Source: Rubrivivax gelatinosus
Lineage (GTDB): Bacteria; Pseudomonadota; Gammaproteobacteria; Burkholderiales; Burkholderiaceae_C
Direction of reading: 5' to 3'
Length of the DNA: 64,000 nucleotides
Assembly: GCF_004340905.1 (NCBI RefSeq)
Contig: NZ_SLXD01000003.1
Coordinates: 186,001 to 250,000, forward strand
In this document: in pieces, positions 15,267 through 24,010 of the stretch
Layout of the letters: every line of letters starts with the position of its first letter
How positions within the stretch are numbered: position 1 is the stretch's first letter
Made by a program: the position numbers and the translations under genes
Notes under the pieces: generated by a model
Databases searched by the model: none
Seen by the model: the letters and a program-made list of their open reading frames with translations, nothing else
Told to the model about the DNA's origin: nothing

Positions 15267-16151
15267 ATGGCAAGGCCCGCGTTGTCCGCTGTAGCGGAGT
15301 TGCTCAAACCGATCACCTGGTTCCCTCCGATGTGGGCCTTCTCGTGCGGCGTCGTCGCATCGGGGCAGCCGATCACGGCGAACTGGTTTCTCGTCTTCCT
15401 CGGCGTGCTGCTCGCCGGGCCGCTGGTCTGCGCGACCAGCCAGGCCGTCAACGACTGGTTCGACCGCCACGTCGACGCGATCAACGAACCGAACCGTCCG
15501 ATCCCCTCGGGCCGCATCCCCGGCCGCTGGGGCTTGTACATCGCGATCGGCTGGACGGCGCTGTCGCTGCTGGTCGCCACGCAGCTCGGCCCCTGGGGCT
15601 TCGGCGCTGCGGTGCTGGGGCTGATCCTGGCCTGGGCCTACAGCGCGCCGCCGGTGCGCCTGAAGCAGAACGGCTGGTGGGGCAACGCCGCCTGCGGCAT
15701 CAGCTACGAGGGCCTGGCCTGGGTCACGGGTGCCGCAGTGATGGCCGGCGGCGCGATGCCGGCCTCGCATTCGCTGGCGCTGGCGCTGCTCTACAGCATC
15801 GGCGCGCACGGGATCATGACGCTCAACGACTTCAAGGCCATCGAAGGCGACAAGAAGATGGGCGTCGGCTCGCTGCCGGTGCGCCTGGGTGTCGACGGCG
15901 CCGCGCGCACGGCCTGCGTCGTGATGGCGGTGCCGCAGATCTTCGTCATCGGCATGCTGGTGCAGTGGGGTGCCGTCTGGCACGCCGCGGCGATCGGCGC
16001 GCTGCTGGTCGCGCAGGGCGTGCTGATGCTCTGGTTCCTGAAGGACCCGGTCAAGCGCGCGCTGTTCTACAGCGGCTTCGGCGTGCCGCTGTTCGTCAGC
16101 GGCATGATGGTCAGCGCCTTCGCGCTGCGCGCGACCGGGGGCCTGGCGTGA
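15267..16151 (+). CDS. bchG: Bacteriochlorophyll synthase BchG
   Basis: BchG attaches the geranylgeranyl tail to bacteriochlorophyllide a. The 294-residue UbiA-family membrane prenyltransferase has the first Asp-rich motif NDWFDRHVD at about residues 62-70 and a second DFKAIEGDKKMG block, with about eight to nine hydrophobic helices. ATG 15267 is preferred over an upstream TTG (15243) because it gives the normal N-terminus and sits just after the predicted promoter, without a Shine-Dalgarno. It opens the bchG-PucC family-bchP run. Confidence 0.95.
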   Translation: MARPALSAVAELLKPITWFPPMWAFSCGVVASGQPITANWFLVFLGVLLAGPLVCATSQAVNDWFDRHVDAINEPNRPIPSGRIPGRWGLYIAIGWTALSLLVATQLGPWGFGAAVLGLILAWAYSAPPVRLKQNGWWGNAACGISYEGLAWVTGAAVMAGGAMPASHSLALALLYSIGAHGIMTLNDFKAIEGDKKMGVGSLPVRLGVDGAARTACVVMAVPQIFVIGMLVQWGAVWHAAAIGALLVAQGVLMLWFLKDPVKRALFYSGFGVPLFVSGMMVSAFALRATGGLA

Positions 16152-17470
16152 GCGGCTCCGGCGTGCACTTCGGCTGGTTCACCGTCTTCCGCCTGGGCCT
16201 GGTGCAGGCCTGCATCGGCGCGATGGTGGTGCTGACGACCTCGACGCTCAACCGCATCATGGTCGTCGAGCTGGCGTTGCCGGCGCTGCTGCCGGGCCTG
16301 CTGGTGGCGGTGCACTACATGGTGCAGATGCTGCGCCCGCGCATGGGCTTCGGCTCCGACGTCGGCGGGCGGCGCACGCCGTGGATCATCGGCGGGCTCG
16401 CGGTGCTGGCCGCCGGGGGCATCGGTGCGGCGGCTTCGGTGGCGCTGATCCCGGTGGCGCGCGTGCCGGGCATCGCCGCGGCCTTCGTGTCCTTCGTCGT
16501 CATCGGCCTGGGCGTCGGCGCCGCCGGCACCTCGCTGCTCGTGCTGCTGGCGCAGCGCGTGCCCGAGCAGCGCCGCGCACCGGCGGCGACCATCGTCTGG
16601 ATGATGATGATCCTGGGCCTGGCGGTGACCGCCGGCGTCGCCGGCAAGCTGCTCGACCCGTATTCGCCGGCGCGGCTGATGACCGTCGTGACCGGTGTCG
16701 CCGTCCTGGCCTTCGTGCTGGCGACGCTCGCGCTGTACCGCGTCGAAGGCGAGGGGCGGGCGCCGGCTGCGCAGGCCGAAGCCAAACCCGATTTCCGCCA
16801 GGCGCTGTCCGAGGTCTGGGCCGACGGCGACGCGCGCCGCTTCACGGTCTTCATCTTCGTGTCGATGCTCGCGTTCAGCGCGCAGGACCTGATCCTCGAG
16901 CCCTTCGCCGGCACCGTCTTCGGCTACACGCCGGGCGAGTCGACGACGCTGTCGGGCATGCAGCACGGCGGCGTGCTCACCGGGATGATCCTGGTCGCGC
17001 TCGCCGGCCAGCGGCTGGGCTCGCTGCGCGCCTGGTCGGTCGGCGGCTGCCTCGCGTCGGCGCTGTGCCTGGCCTCGCTGGTGGGCGCCGGCATCGTCGG
17101 CCCGGGCTGGCCGTTCAAGCCGACGGTCTTCCTGCTCGGCGTGGCCAACGGCGCGTTCTCGATCGCCGCGATCGGCTCGATGATGCGCCTGGCCGGCGAG
17201 GGCAAGCCCGGCCGCGAAGGCGTGCGCATGGGTTTGTGGGGCGCGGCGCAGGCCGTGGCCTTCGGCCTGGGTGGCGTCGTCGGCACCGGCGCCAGCGACC
17301 TCGCGCACTGGCTGCTGGGCGAGTCCTCGGTGGCTTATTCGAGCGTCTTCGGTGCCGAGGCGCTGCTTTTCGTGGTGTCCGCCGTCCTGGCGGCCAAGAT
17401 CGACGCCCGGCGCCGCGCCACCGCGACGCCGCGCCTGTTTGCAGAACCCGCGGTGGCAAAGGTGGAGTGA
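16148..17470 (+). CDS. PucC/LhaA-family transporter-like protein of the bchG-bchP operon
   Basis: This 440-residue membrane protein belongs to the same BCD (PucC/LhaA) family as the gene at 803 and occupies the place of the so-called bch2 or orf428 gene between bchG and bchP. It shares family blocks such as STLNRIMVVEL and AFSAQDLILEPFAG. About twelve hydrophobic segments are visible. GTG 16148 overlaps the bchG stop in a GTGA junction. Its role is presumed to be antenna or pigment delivery, by analogy only. Confidence 0.9.
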   Translation: MSGSGVHFGWFTVFRLGLVQACIGAMVVLTTSTLNRIMVVELALPALLPGLLVAVHYMVQMLRPRMGFGSDVGGRRTPWIIGGLAVLAAGGIGAAASVALIPVARVPGIAAAFVSFVVIGLGVGAAGTSLLVLLAQRVPEQRRAPAATIVWMMMILGLAVTAGVAGKLLDPYSPARLMTVVTGVAVLAFVLATLALYRVEGEGRAPAAQAEAKPDFRQALSEVWADGDARRFTVFIFVSMLAFSAQDLILEPFAGTVFGYTPGESTTLSGMQHGGVLTGMILVALAGQRLGSLRAWSVGGCLASALCLASLVGAGIVGPGWPFKPTVFLLGVANGAFSIAAIGSMMRLAGEGKPGREGVRMGLWGAAQAVAFGLGGVVGTGASDLAHWLLGESSVAYSSVFGAEALLFVVSAVLAAKIDARRRATATPRLFAEPAVAKVE

Positions 17471-17471
17471 G

Positions 17472-18674
17472 ATGCAACTGGAGACCTTCGATGTCGTCGT
17501 CGTCGGCGGCGGTCCGGCTGGCGCCACGGCGGCCACGGAGATCGCGCGGCAGGGCCGCAGCGTTCTGCTGCTCGACCGTGCCGGCCGCATCAAACCCTGC
17601 GGCGGTGCGATCCCGCCGCGCGCGATCCGCGATTTCGGCATCCCGGACGAGCTGATCGTCGCCAAGGCCTTGTGCGCGCGGATGATCTCGCCCACCGACG
17701 TCAAGGTGGACATCCACATCGAGAACGGCTATGTGGGCCTCGTCGACCGCGAGCAGTTCGACGAATGGCTGCGCGAGCGTGCACGACAGTGCGGCGCGGT
17801 GCGCCGCACCGGCACCTTCGAGCGCATCGACCGCGATGCCGACGGCTGCGCCATCGTGCGCTACCGCCCGCACGAGAAGGGCGAACGCGGCGAGGGCCAG
17901 GAGGCCGCGGTGCGCGCCCGGGCCATCATCGGCGCCGACGGCGCACGCTCCGAGGTGGCGCGCCAGCAGATCTCCTGCGCGCACGAGGTGGAGTACGTCT
18001 TCGCCTACCACGAGATCATCGAGGCGCCCGAGCCCGGCCACCCCGACTACGACCCCTCGCGCTGCGACGTCTACTACCGCGGCACGATCTCGCCCGACTT
18101 CTACGGCTGGGTGTTCCCGCACGGCAAGACGATGAGCGTGGGCACCGGCAGCGCCGACAAGGGCTTCTCGCTGCGCAACGCGACGGCCAAGCTGCGCGAG
18201 GACGCCGGCCTGGCGAACTGCAGGACGATCCGCCGCGAAGGTGCGCCGATCCCGCTGAAGCCGCTGCGCTGCTGGGACAACGGCCGCGACGTCGTGCTCG
18301 CCGGCGATGCCTCGGGCGTCGTCGCGCCGGCTTCGGGCGAAGGCATCTACTACGCGCTGGCCGGCGGCCGCTTCGCCGCCGAGGCGGTGCTGGAGATGCT
18401 GCGCACCGGCGACGCGAAGGCGCTGGCCGCCGCGCGCCGCAACTTCATGCGCGAACACGGCCGCGTCTTCTGGATCCTCGGCATCCTGCAGCGCTTCTGG
18501 TATTCCAGCGACAAACGCCGCGAGCGTTTCGTCAGCATCTGCAAGGACAAGGACGTGCAGCAGCTGACCTTCGATTCGTACATGAACAAGCGGCTCACGC
18601 GGCGCAAGCCGATGGCGCACGTGCGCATCTTCTTCAAGGACATCGCGCACCTGCTCGGGCTGGCGCGGGTCTGA
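17472..18674 (+). CDS. bchP: Geranylgeranyl reductase BchP
   Basis: BchP reduces the geranylgeranyl tail of bacteriochlorophyll to phytyl in three steps with NADPH. The 400-residue flavoprotein has the FAD-binding VVVGGGPAGATAA near residues 8-20, the PCGGAIPPRA block, and the second FAD motif VVLAGDASGVVAPASGEG. ATG 17472 begins one base after the preceding stop. The clustering with bchG fits tail attachment followed by reduction. Confidence 0.95.
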   Translation: MQLETFDVVVVGGGPAGATAATEIARQGRSVLLLDRAGRIKPCGGAIPPRAIRDFGIPDELIVAKALCARMISPTDVKVDIHIENGYVGLVDREQFDEWLRERARQCGAVRRTGTFERIDRDADGCAIVRYRPHEKGERGEGQEAAVRARAIIGADGARSEVARQQISCAHEVEYVFAYHEIIEAPEPGHPDYDPSRCDVYYRGTISPDFYGWVFPHGKTMSVGTGSADKGFSLRNATAKLREDAGLANCRTIRREGAPIPLKPLRCWDNGRDVVLAGDASGVVAPASGEGIYYALAGGRFAAEAVLEMLRTGDAKALAAARRNFMREHGRVFWILGILQRFWYSSDKRRERFVSICKDKDVQQLTFDSYMNKRLTRRKPMAHVRIFFKDIAHLLGLARV

Positions 18675-18683
18675 CGGCCGCGC

Positions 18684-18929
18684 GTGGCGCTCGTCGACCT
18701 CGTCATCGCCGTCACGCTGCTGGAGGCGCTGGTGCTGTGGATCTGGCACGCGCGCACCGGGCGTGGCCTGGCGCCGCGCGACTTCGTCGCCAATCTGTGC
18801 GCCGGCCTGGCGCTGATGCTGGCGGTGCGTGCGGCGCTGGCCGGCGCCGCCTGGACCTGGGTGGCGGCCGGCCTGGCGGCCGCCGGTCTTGCCCACCTGC
18901 TGGACCTGCGGCGGCGCTGGCGCCGCTGA
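18684..18929 (+). CDS. Small hydrophobic membrane protein downstream of bchP
   Basis: This 81-residue product starts at GTG 18684, nine bases after bchP, so it is probably cotranscribed. It has two to three hydrophobic stretches (about residues 3-20, 34-50 and 56-73) and a basic C-terminal tail (LRRRWRR), suggesting an inner-membrane protein with its C-terminus in the cytoplasm. I do not recognise the family. Position suggests a link to pigment or antenna assembly, but nothing in the sequence shows it. Confidence 0.65.
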   Translation: MALVDLVIAVTLLEALVLWIWHARTGRGLAPRDFVANLCAGLALMLAVRAALAGAAWTWVAAGLAAAGLAHLLDLRRRWRR

Positions 18930-18942
18930 GGCCGTTCGACGT

Positions 18943-21180
18943 TCAGCCGTCTTCGTCGGGCGTCTGGAAGTCGGGCACCCGCATCTCGCAGGCGATGCCG
19001 CGCGGATGGTTCTCGCGCCAGCGCACCTCGCCGCCGAGCAGCTTGACGCGTTTGCGCACGCCGCCCAGGCCCAGCCCGTGGGCCCAGGACTGCGGCTCGC
19101 GGCCGTCGCCGTCGTCGGCGACCACCAGCACCAGCCGGCTGCCCGCCAGCACCATCTGCACGTCCACGCGCGTCGCGTGGCCGTGGTAGAGCGAGTTGGT
19201 GACGAGTTCGCGGATCACCCGTGTCAGCGCCGACCACTGCACGACGGTCAGGCGCACGTCGCGATCGAACTCGACCGACCAGCCGAGCTGCACCTGGGCC
19301 GCGGTGAGGCGCTGGGTGAGGTCGGCCTTCCATTCGGCCGACGCGTGCGACAGCCGGTGTTCGGCCGCGGCGAGCCCGCGCGTCAGGGTCTTCAGGTCCA
19401 GCAGCGTGTGGCGGATGTAGTCCTCCATCTCCGGCGTCTGCGCCTGGTACATCAGCGTCAGCAGGCGCGCGCCGATGTCGTCGTGCAGGTCCTGGGCGAT
19501 GCGCAGCCGCTCCTCGTGGCGCCCGCGTTCGACGGCCTGGTCGTAGGCCACGGCGCGCTTGAGCTGGTCGACGACGCGTTCGGCCAGCCGGGCGTCGTCG
19601 CGCGAGAACAGGCGCTGGCCGCGGCGTGCGAAGCGCAGCACCAGTGACAGCGGCCGGCCGCCGCCGCGGCCGCTGCGCACCGGCACGACCAGCGCCGCGC
19701 CGCCGCCGACGACCGAGGCATGCGCAGAGTCACGTTCCAGGCGCAGCACTTCCAGCGGCTCGAACAGGTCGCGCAGCAGATCGGCCACCAGCGTCGAGTA
19801 GCGCGTTGGCTGCTTCTGCAGCTCGCGCGCGACGCGATAGAGCTGCTCGAAGGTGCGCTCGGTCGTCAGCACCTCGGAGCCGATCGTCTGGTTGAGGATC
19901 CACTGGCGTGCGCCGGCGTAGACGCCCAGCGCCAGGAACACGGCCAGCGTCAGCGACGTGAACTGGCCGAGCGAGAAGATGGCGACGAACAGCAGGTCCA
20001 GCGACACCGCGATGGTGCTGATGCCGGCCAGCATCGCCAGCTCGCGCAGCGCCAGGCGCGAGCGCGAGAGGAACGGCACCAGCAGCAGCAGCGAGCTGAA
20101 GAACAGTGTCCAGACCAGCGGGCCGGCCGCGGCCACCGAGTTGGGCGGGCCCGGGTTGCCGGCCGCTGCCGCCATGCCGAGCGTCACCAGCGCGAAGGCG
20201 CAGAAGGTGATGACACCCAGCCGGCGCAGCACGGCGGCGAACGGGTTGGCCTCGATGCGGTAGGACCAGCTGATCGTCGCCAGCGCGGCGCCGCCCTGGG
20301 CCAGCAGCGCAGCCTGGGTCCACCACCAGGCCTCGGGCAGCAGACCGCCGTGCGCCAGCACCGGCAGCACCACGACCGGCAGCCAGCCGGCCGCCGCGAT
20401 CGCGTGCCGATGCGGCAAGGGCCGCGGGTGCAGCGTGAACGCGTGCAGCACGCCGGCGCCTGCCACGAGATCCAGCACCATCCGGGCCCATGGCTCGACG
20501 CTCGCGAAGCCGGGCGGCAGCCCCAGGCCGCGCATCGAGCCCACGGCGATGAACAGCAGCGTCGCCGCCTGGCTCAGCACGACGACGAGATAGACGACGT
20601 TGCGGCCCTGCGGCCGCGCGAGCAGGACGACGATGCCGACCAGGTAGACGGCAAGCGCGAGTGCGGCCAGCGGCCAGAACAGCAGGCCCAGTCCGCCGGC
20701 ACCACGCGGCCGGGCCAGCACCGGGATCTCGACGCCGTTGCGGAACTCGACGAAGACCTCGCGCCCCTGCAGCACCGCGGCCAGCGCTTCCTGCCCGGCG
20801 ACGATGCGGGCGCGCACCGCGTCGTCGACCTGCCACCGCGACGAGTGCTCCATCAGCAGCGCGTCGACCAGCACCTCGCGGCCATCGGCGTTGCGCAGCG
20901 CGACCGGCGGGCGCCCGACCATCGGTTCGAGCGCCGGGACACCCGTCGCCATCACGGTGGGGGGTGCGTTCGGCGGTGCCAGCAGCGCGATGTCCAGCGC
21001 CGGGCTGGCGGCGACCCAATGCACGAGGCCGAACAGGCCGAGGCCGCCAAGCACCGTCAGCAGCACGAGCAGCTGGCGGCGCCAGCCGACCCAGCGCGCG
21101 GCGATGTCGGCGCCGAGCGCGGGCTCGAGCGCCGAATGGCCAAAACTCGAGTCGCCGGGGACGGCGGGGCGTTCCGTCAT
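18943..21180 (-). CDS. Membrane-bound sensor histidine kinase (HisKA_3 type)
   Basis: The 745-residue protein has one N-terminal helix (about 35-58), a periplasmic region, then about seven helices (about 165-415). A cytoplasmic linker with a degenerate GAF-like section follows, then the phosphoacceptor helix RIAQDLHDDIGARLL, and an ATPase domain with ELVTNSLYHG, DDGDG and GLGLGGVRKRV. This is the NarX/DegS class that pairs with NarL-type regulators, and the gene 31 bases upstream encodes one. The stimulus is unknown. It lies directly beside the photosynthesis cluster, convergent with the bchP operon. Confidence 0.85.
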   Translation of the reverse strand: MTERPAVPGDSSFGHSALEPALGADIAARWVGWRRQLLVLLTVLGGLGLFGLVHWVAASPALDIALLAPPNAPPTVMATGVPALEPMVGRPPVALRNADGREVLVDALLMEHSSRWQVDDAVRARIVAGQEALAAVLQGREVFVEFRNGVEIPVLARPRGAGGLGLLFWPLAALALAVYLVGIVVLLARPQGRNVVYLVVVLSQAATLLFIAVGSMRGLGLPPGFASVEPWARMVLDLVAGAGVLHAFTLHPRPLPHRHAIAAAGWLPVVVLPVLAHGGLLPEAWWWTQAALLAQGGAALATISWSYRIEANPFAAVLRRLGVITFCAFALVTLGMAAAAGNPGPPNSVAAAGPLVWTLFFSSLLLLVPFLSRSRLALRELAMLAGISTIAVSLDLLFVAIFSLGQFTSLTLAVFLALGVYAGARQWILNQTIGSEVLTTERTFEQLYRVARELQKQPTRYSTLVADLLRDLFEPLEVLRLERDSAHASVVGGGAALVVPVRSGRGGGRPLSLVLRFARRGQRLFSRDDARLAERVVDQLKRAVAYDQAVERGRHEERLRIAQDLHDDIGARLLTLMYQAQTPEMEDYIRHTLLDLKTLTRGLAAAEHRLSHASAEWKADLTQRLTAAQVQLGWSVEFDRDVRLTVVQWSALTRVIRELVTNSLYHGHATRVDVQMVLAGSRLVLVVADDGDGREPQSWAHGLGLGGVRKRVKLLGGEVRWRENHPRGIACEMRVPDFQTPDEDG

Positions 21181-21211
21181 GGCGACGATGCGGCGGCCGG
21201 CGGCCGCGGGA

Positions 21212-21949
21212 TCAGACCAGGCCCTGCTTGCTCGCGAGCACCGCGGCCTCGGCCCGGCTCGACACGTTCAGCTTCTTGTAGATGGACTTGATGTGGTCGT
21301 TGACGGTGAACCACTTGATGCCCATCAGGCTCGCGATCTCCTTGATCGTGAAGCCCTTGCTGAGGTAGGTGAGCACTTCGCTTTCGCGTGGCGTCAGGCG
21401 TTCGTGCTCGGGGAGCGCCTTCTCCATCGGCACCGGCCGGCTGGTCGTGAAGCCGGTGGTGTTGACGAAGCCACTGTCGGGTGCGACGTCGGGGCCGGCA
21501 CCGTGGCGGAAGTGCGTCAGCAGCCGACGTGCGATCGCCGGCGACAGCGGCGGCTGGCCGCGCACGATCTTCTGCAGCTCCTCGACCAGGACCTCGAAGC
21601 GGTCTTCCTTCAGCAGGTAGCCGTCGGCGCCGTGCTGAAGGGCCGGGAAGAGGTGCTCGTCGTCGGAGTACAGCGTCGTGACGATCTTCGTTGCCGGGTA
21701 GTGCGCCAGCTCGGCCAGCAGCTCCATGCCGTTGCCGTCGGGCAGTTCCAGGTCGATCAGGATCAGCTTGAAGGGGTCCACGCCGTGCAGTCCGGTCGCG
21801 CCGCCTGCCAGCGTGATGTGGCGGCGCGCGGTCTCGAGGTCGCCCGCCTCGGTGATGTGGTTCGCGTCGCTGAAGCTTTCGCGCACCACCCGGCAGAGGA
21901 AACTCCGCGCCACCGGGTTGTCTTCCAGGATCAGCACCTTCACGGCCAT
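21212..21949 (-). CDS. NarL/FixJ-family response regulator
   Basis: The 245-residue protein has an N-terminal receiver with the phosphoacceptor in LILIDLELPDGNG and a C-terminal LuxR-type helix-turn-helix (LTPRESEVLTYLSKGFTIKEI). The interdomain linker is longer than usual (about residues 130-180). A strong ribosome-binding sequence, GGGGAGGT, precedes ATG 21949. It is first in a two-gene operon with the kinase at 18943. Targets cannot be deduced. Confidence 0.9.
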   Translation of the reverse strand: MAVKVLILEDNPVARSFLCRVVRESFSDANHITEAGDLETARRHITLAGGATGLHGVDPFKLILIDLELPDGNGMELLAELAHYPATKIVTTLYSDDEHLFPALQHGADGYLLKEDRFEVLVEELQKIVRGQPPLSPAIARRLLTHFRHGAGPDVAPDSGFVNTTGFTTSRPVPMEKALPEHERLTPRESEVLTYLSKGFTIKEIASLMGIKWFTVNDHIKSIYKKLNVSSRAEAAVLASKQGLV

Positions 21950-22025
21950 AGCCGACCTCCCCGTATTCGATCGGGTGTCATCCTAGCGCGTTGCCCCCCT
22001 GGCCGTAACGGTGCCACCCCCTGCC

Positions 22026-23006
22026 TCAGTTGCCGCAGACGAACAGCAGCTTGCCCAGGGCGCGGCGCGCGGCCATGCGTTCGTAAGCCTGGGGCAAGTC
22101 TTCGAGGGCGAAACGGGCGCCGACGACGGGCTTGACGCGGCCTTCGGCGTACCAGCGCGCGAGCTGGCCGATGGCCGTCGCGCTGGCCTGGGGCTCGCGG
22201 CGCACGAACTCGCCCCAGAAGACGCCGACGATGGACGCGCCCTTGAGCAGTGCGAGGTTCCACGGCAGCGCCGGGATCGTGCCGGCGGCGAACCCGACGA
22301 CCAGGTAGCGCCCGCGCCAGGCGATCGAACGCAGTGCCGGCTCCGCGAGCTCGCCGCCCACCGGGTCGTAGATCAGGTCCGGTCCGCGGCCCGCAGTGAG
22401 CGTCTTCAGGGCGTCGCGCAGGTTTTCCACCGAATAGTCGATGACGGCGTCGGCGCCCAGTTCGCGGCACAGCGCGCACTTCTCGGCGCTGGACGCGGCG
22501 GCGATGACACGTGCCCCGGCCGCCTTGGCGATCTGCAGCGCCGCGGTACCGACGCCACCGGCGGCGCCCAGCACCAGCACCGTCTCGCCGGCGGCGAGCG
22601 CGCCGCGGTCGATCAGCGCGTGATGCGAAGTGCCGTAGGTGAAGGCGAAGGCCGCCGCGTCCTCGAGATCGAAGTCCGGGGGCAGCGGGATCGCGCGCCC
22701 GGCCTCGACGCAGGCGTGGGTGGCAAAGCCGCCGTGCGTGCCGATGACGGCCACCGGCTGGCCGATGGCCAGCGTCGTCACGCCAGTGCCCAGGGCCTCG
22801 ACGACGCCGGCGAACTCGGCGCCCGGCACGAAGGGCAGGGGAGGGCGCGCCTGGTACCTGCCCTCGACGATCAGCAGGTCGGGGAAGTTCAGGCTCGCGG
22901 CGCGGATGGCCACGCGCACCTCGCCGGGCGCCGGTTCGGGCGTCGGCATCTCGCGCCAGTGCATGCCGGCCACGCCGTCCAGCGATTCGCAGAGCCAGGC
23001 CTTCAT
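22026..23006 (-). CDS. NADPH:quinone oxidoreductase-type medium-chain dehydrogenase
   Basis: This 326-residue protein is a zinc-independent medium-chain dehydrogenase/reductase of the quinone oxidoreductase type. It has an N-terminal GroES-like domain ([15 protein letters not shown]) and a nucleotide-binding motif [21 protein letters not shown] at about residues 145-165. Such enzymes reduce quinones or enones with NADPH, but the substrate is not predictable. GGAGA precedes ATG 23006. It is divergent from surE. Confidence 0.85.
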   Translation of the reverse strand: MKAWLCESLDGVAGMHWREMPTPEPAPGEVRVAIRAASLNFPDLLIVEGRYQARPPLPFVPGAEFAGVVEALGTGVTTLAIGQPVAVIGTHGGFATHACVEAGRAIPLPPDFDLEDAAAFAFTYGTSHHALIDRGALAAGETVLVLGAAGGVGTAALQIAKAAGARVIAAASSAEKCALCRELGADAVIDYSVENLRDALKTLTAGRGPDLIYDPVGGELAEPALRSIAWRGRYLVVGFAAGTIPALPWNLALLKGASIVGVFWGEFVRREPQASATAIGQLARWYAEGRVKPVVGARFALEDLPQAYERMAARRALGKLLFVCGN

Positions 23007-23090
23007 CGTCGTCTCCTCTCCAGGGTGGGCGGCATCTTAGGCAGCGCGGCCGGCCGGCGCCGTCGCGCAGGCGACGCCCGCCCGACTCCC

Positions 23091-23096
23091 TACAAT
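23091..23096 (+). promoter_or_regulatory. -10 element of surE, close to the start codon
   Basis: TACAAT ends six bases before the surE ATG at 23103. No convincing -35 and no Shine-Dalgarno are seen, so transcription would begin at or next to the A of ATG, giving a leaderless mRNA. Confidence 0.55.
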
Positions 23097-23102
23097 GCCC
23101 CG

Positions 23103-23870
23103 ATGCGCATCCTGATCGCCAACGACGACGGTTATCTCGCCCCCGGCATCGCGGCGCTGGTCAAGGCCTGCGAAGGCCTGGGCACGATCGACGTCATCGC
23201 CCCGGAGCAGAACGCCAGCGGCACCTCCAACGCGCTGACGCTGAACCGGCCGCTGTCGGTCTTCGAGGCGCGCGGCGAGCCGGTGCAAGGTTTTCGGGTC
23301 GTCAACGGCACGCCGTCGGACTCGGTGCACGTCGCGCTGACCGGCCTGCTGCCGCACAAACCCGACCTGGTGCTCTCGGGCATCAACCAGGGCGCCAACA
23401 TGGGCGACGACACGCTGTACTCGGGCACCGTCGCCGCGGCGATGGAGGGCTACCTGTTCGGCATCCCGGCGATCGCCTTTTCGCAGGTCGAGAAGGGCTG
23501 GACGCACCTCGACGCCGCTGCTGCCACCGCGCGTGCGATCGTCGAGCAGGTGCTCGCCGGCGGCCCGCCTGCAGGGCCCTGGCTGCTCAACGTCAACATC
23601 CCCAACCGGTCCGATGCCGCCTCGCTGCCGCGTTCCGTGACGCGGCTGGGACGCCGCCACGCGAGCGAGCCGGTGATCCACCAGACCAACCCGCGCGGCG
23701 AGCCGATCTACTGGATCGGCCCGGCCGGCGATGCGCGTGACGCCGGCGAAGGCACCGACTTCCACGCCGTCGCCCACGGCGCGGTGTCGATCACGCCGCT
23801 GCAGGTGGACCTCACCGACCACGCGATGCGCGGCGCCTGGGCGTCGCGGCTGGGCGTCCCGCTCGCATGA
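23103..23870 (+). CDS. surE: 5'/3'-nucleotidase SurE
   Basis: SurE is a metal-dependent nucleotidase and exopolyphosphatase linked to stationary-phase survival. The 255-residue protein has the metal-binding N-terminus [13 protein letters not shown], the [12 protein letters not shown] block and the [19 protein letters not shown] core. ATG 23103 is fixed by the conserved [10 protein letters not shown] start. Its TGA stop lies at the left edge of a 71/72-bp tandem repeat that separates it from pcm, with which it would otherwise overlap. Confidence 0.96.
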   Translation: MRILIANDDGYLAPGIAALVKACEGLGTIDVIAPEQNASGTSNALTLNRPLSVFEARGEPVQGFRVVNGTPSDSVHVALTGLLPHKPDLVLSGINQGANMGDDTLYSGTVAAAMEGYLFGIPAIAFSQVEKGWTHLDAAAATARAIVEQVLAGGPPAGPWLLNVNIPNRSDAASLPRSVTRLGRRHASEPVIHQTNPRGEPIYWIGPAGDARDAGEGTDFHAVAHGAVSITPLQVDLTDHAMRGAWASRLGVPLA

Positions 23871-23939
23871 GCCCTCAGGACTTGTCCGGGGCTCATTCCC
23901 GCTCGGCGGGACCGGCCGCCAGGCCGAAGGGTGCCCCAG
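23868..23939. repeat. Structured 72-bp repeat, copy 1 (surE/pcm junction)
   Basis: This unit begins with TGAGC, which includes the surE stop codon, and is followed directly by a second copy. It can form three hairpins: GAGCCC paired with GGGCTC around GGAC-TT-GTCC; TCCCGC-TCG-GCGGGA; and CGGCC-GCCA-GGCCG. Compared with the other two copies, most changes fall in the loops and the stems are kept. The TGAGC pentamer recurs at every unit boundary. Confidence 0.9.
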
Positions 23940-24010
23940 TGAGCCCTCAGGACTTGTCCGGGGCTCATTCCCGCTTGGCGGGACCGGCCGAAGGCCGAAG
24001 GGTGCCCCAG
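23940..24010. repeat. Structured 71-bp repeat, copy 2 (surE/pcm junction)
   Basis: The second tandem copy differs from copy 1 by a C-to-T change in the middle hairpin loop (TTG) and a GAA loop instead of GCCA in the last hairpin, making it one base shorter. Its last base is the G of the GTG start codon of pcm, and the next TGAGC (24011-24015) is the third boundary pentamer. Confidence 0.9.

Noticed and set aside
23868..24010. Possible CRISPR-like array or minisatellite
   Set aside because: Only two adjacent units without spacers, and the third copy is 30 kb away; no cas genes. Better described as an interspersed structured repeat.
23731..24010. N-terminal extension of pcm reading through the repeat
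   Set aside because: The frame overlaps the surE coding region, the two repeat units are read in different frames, and the family-like N-terminus begins at GTG 24010.
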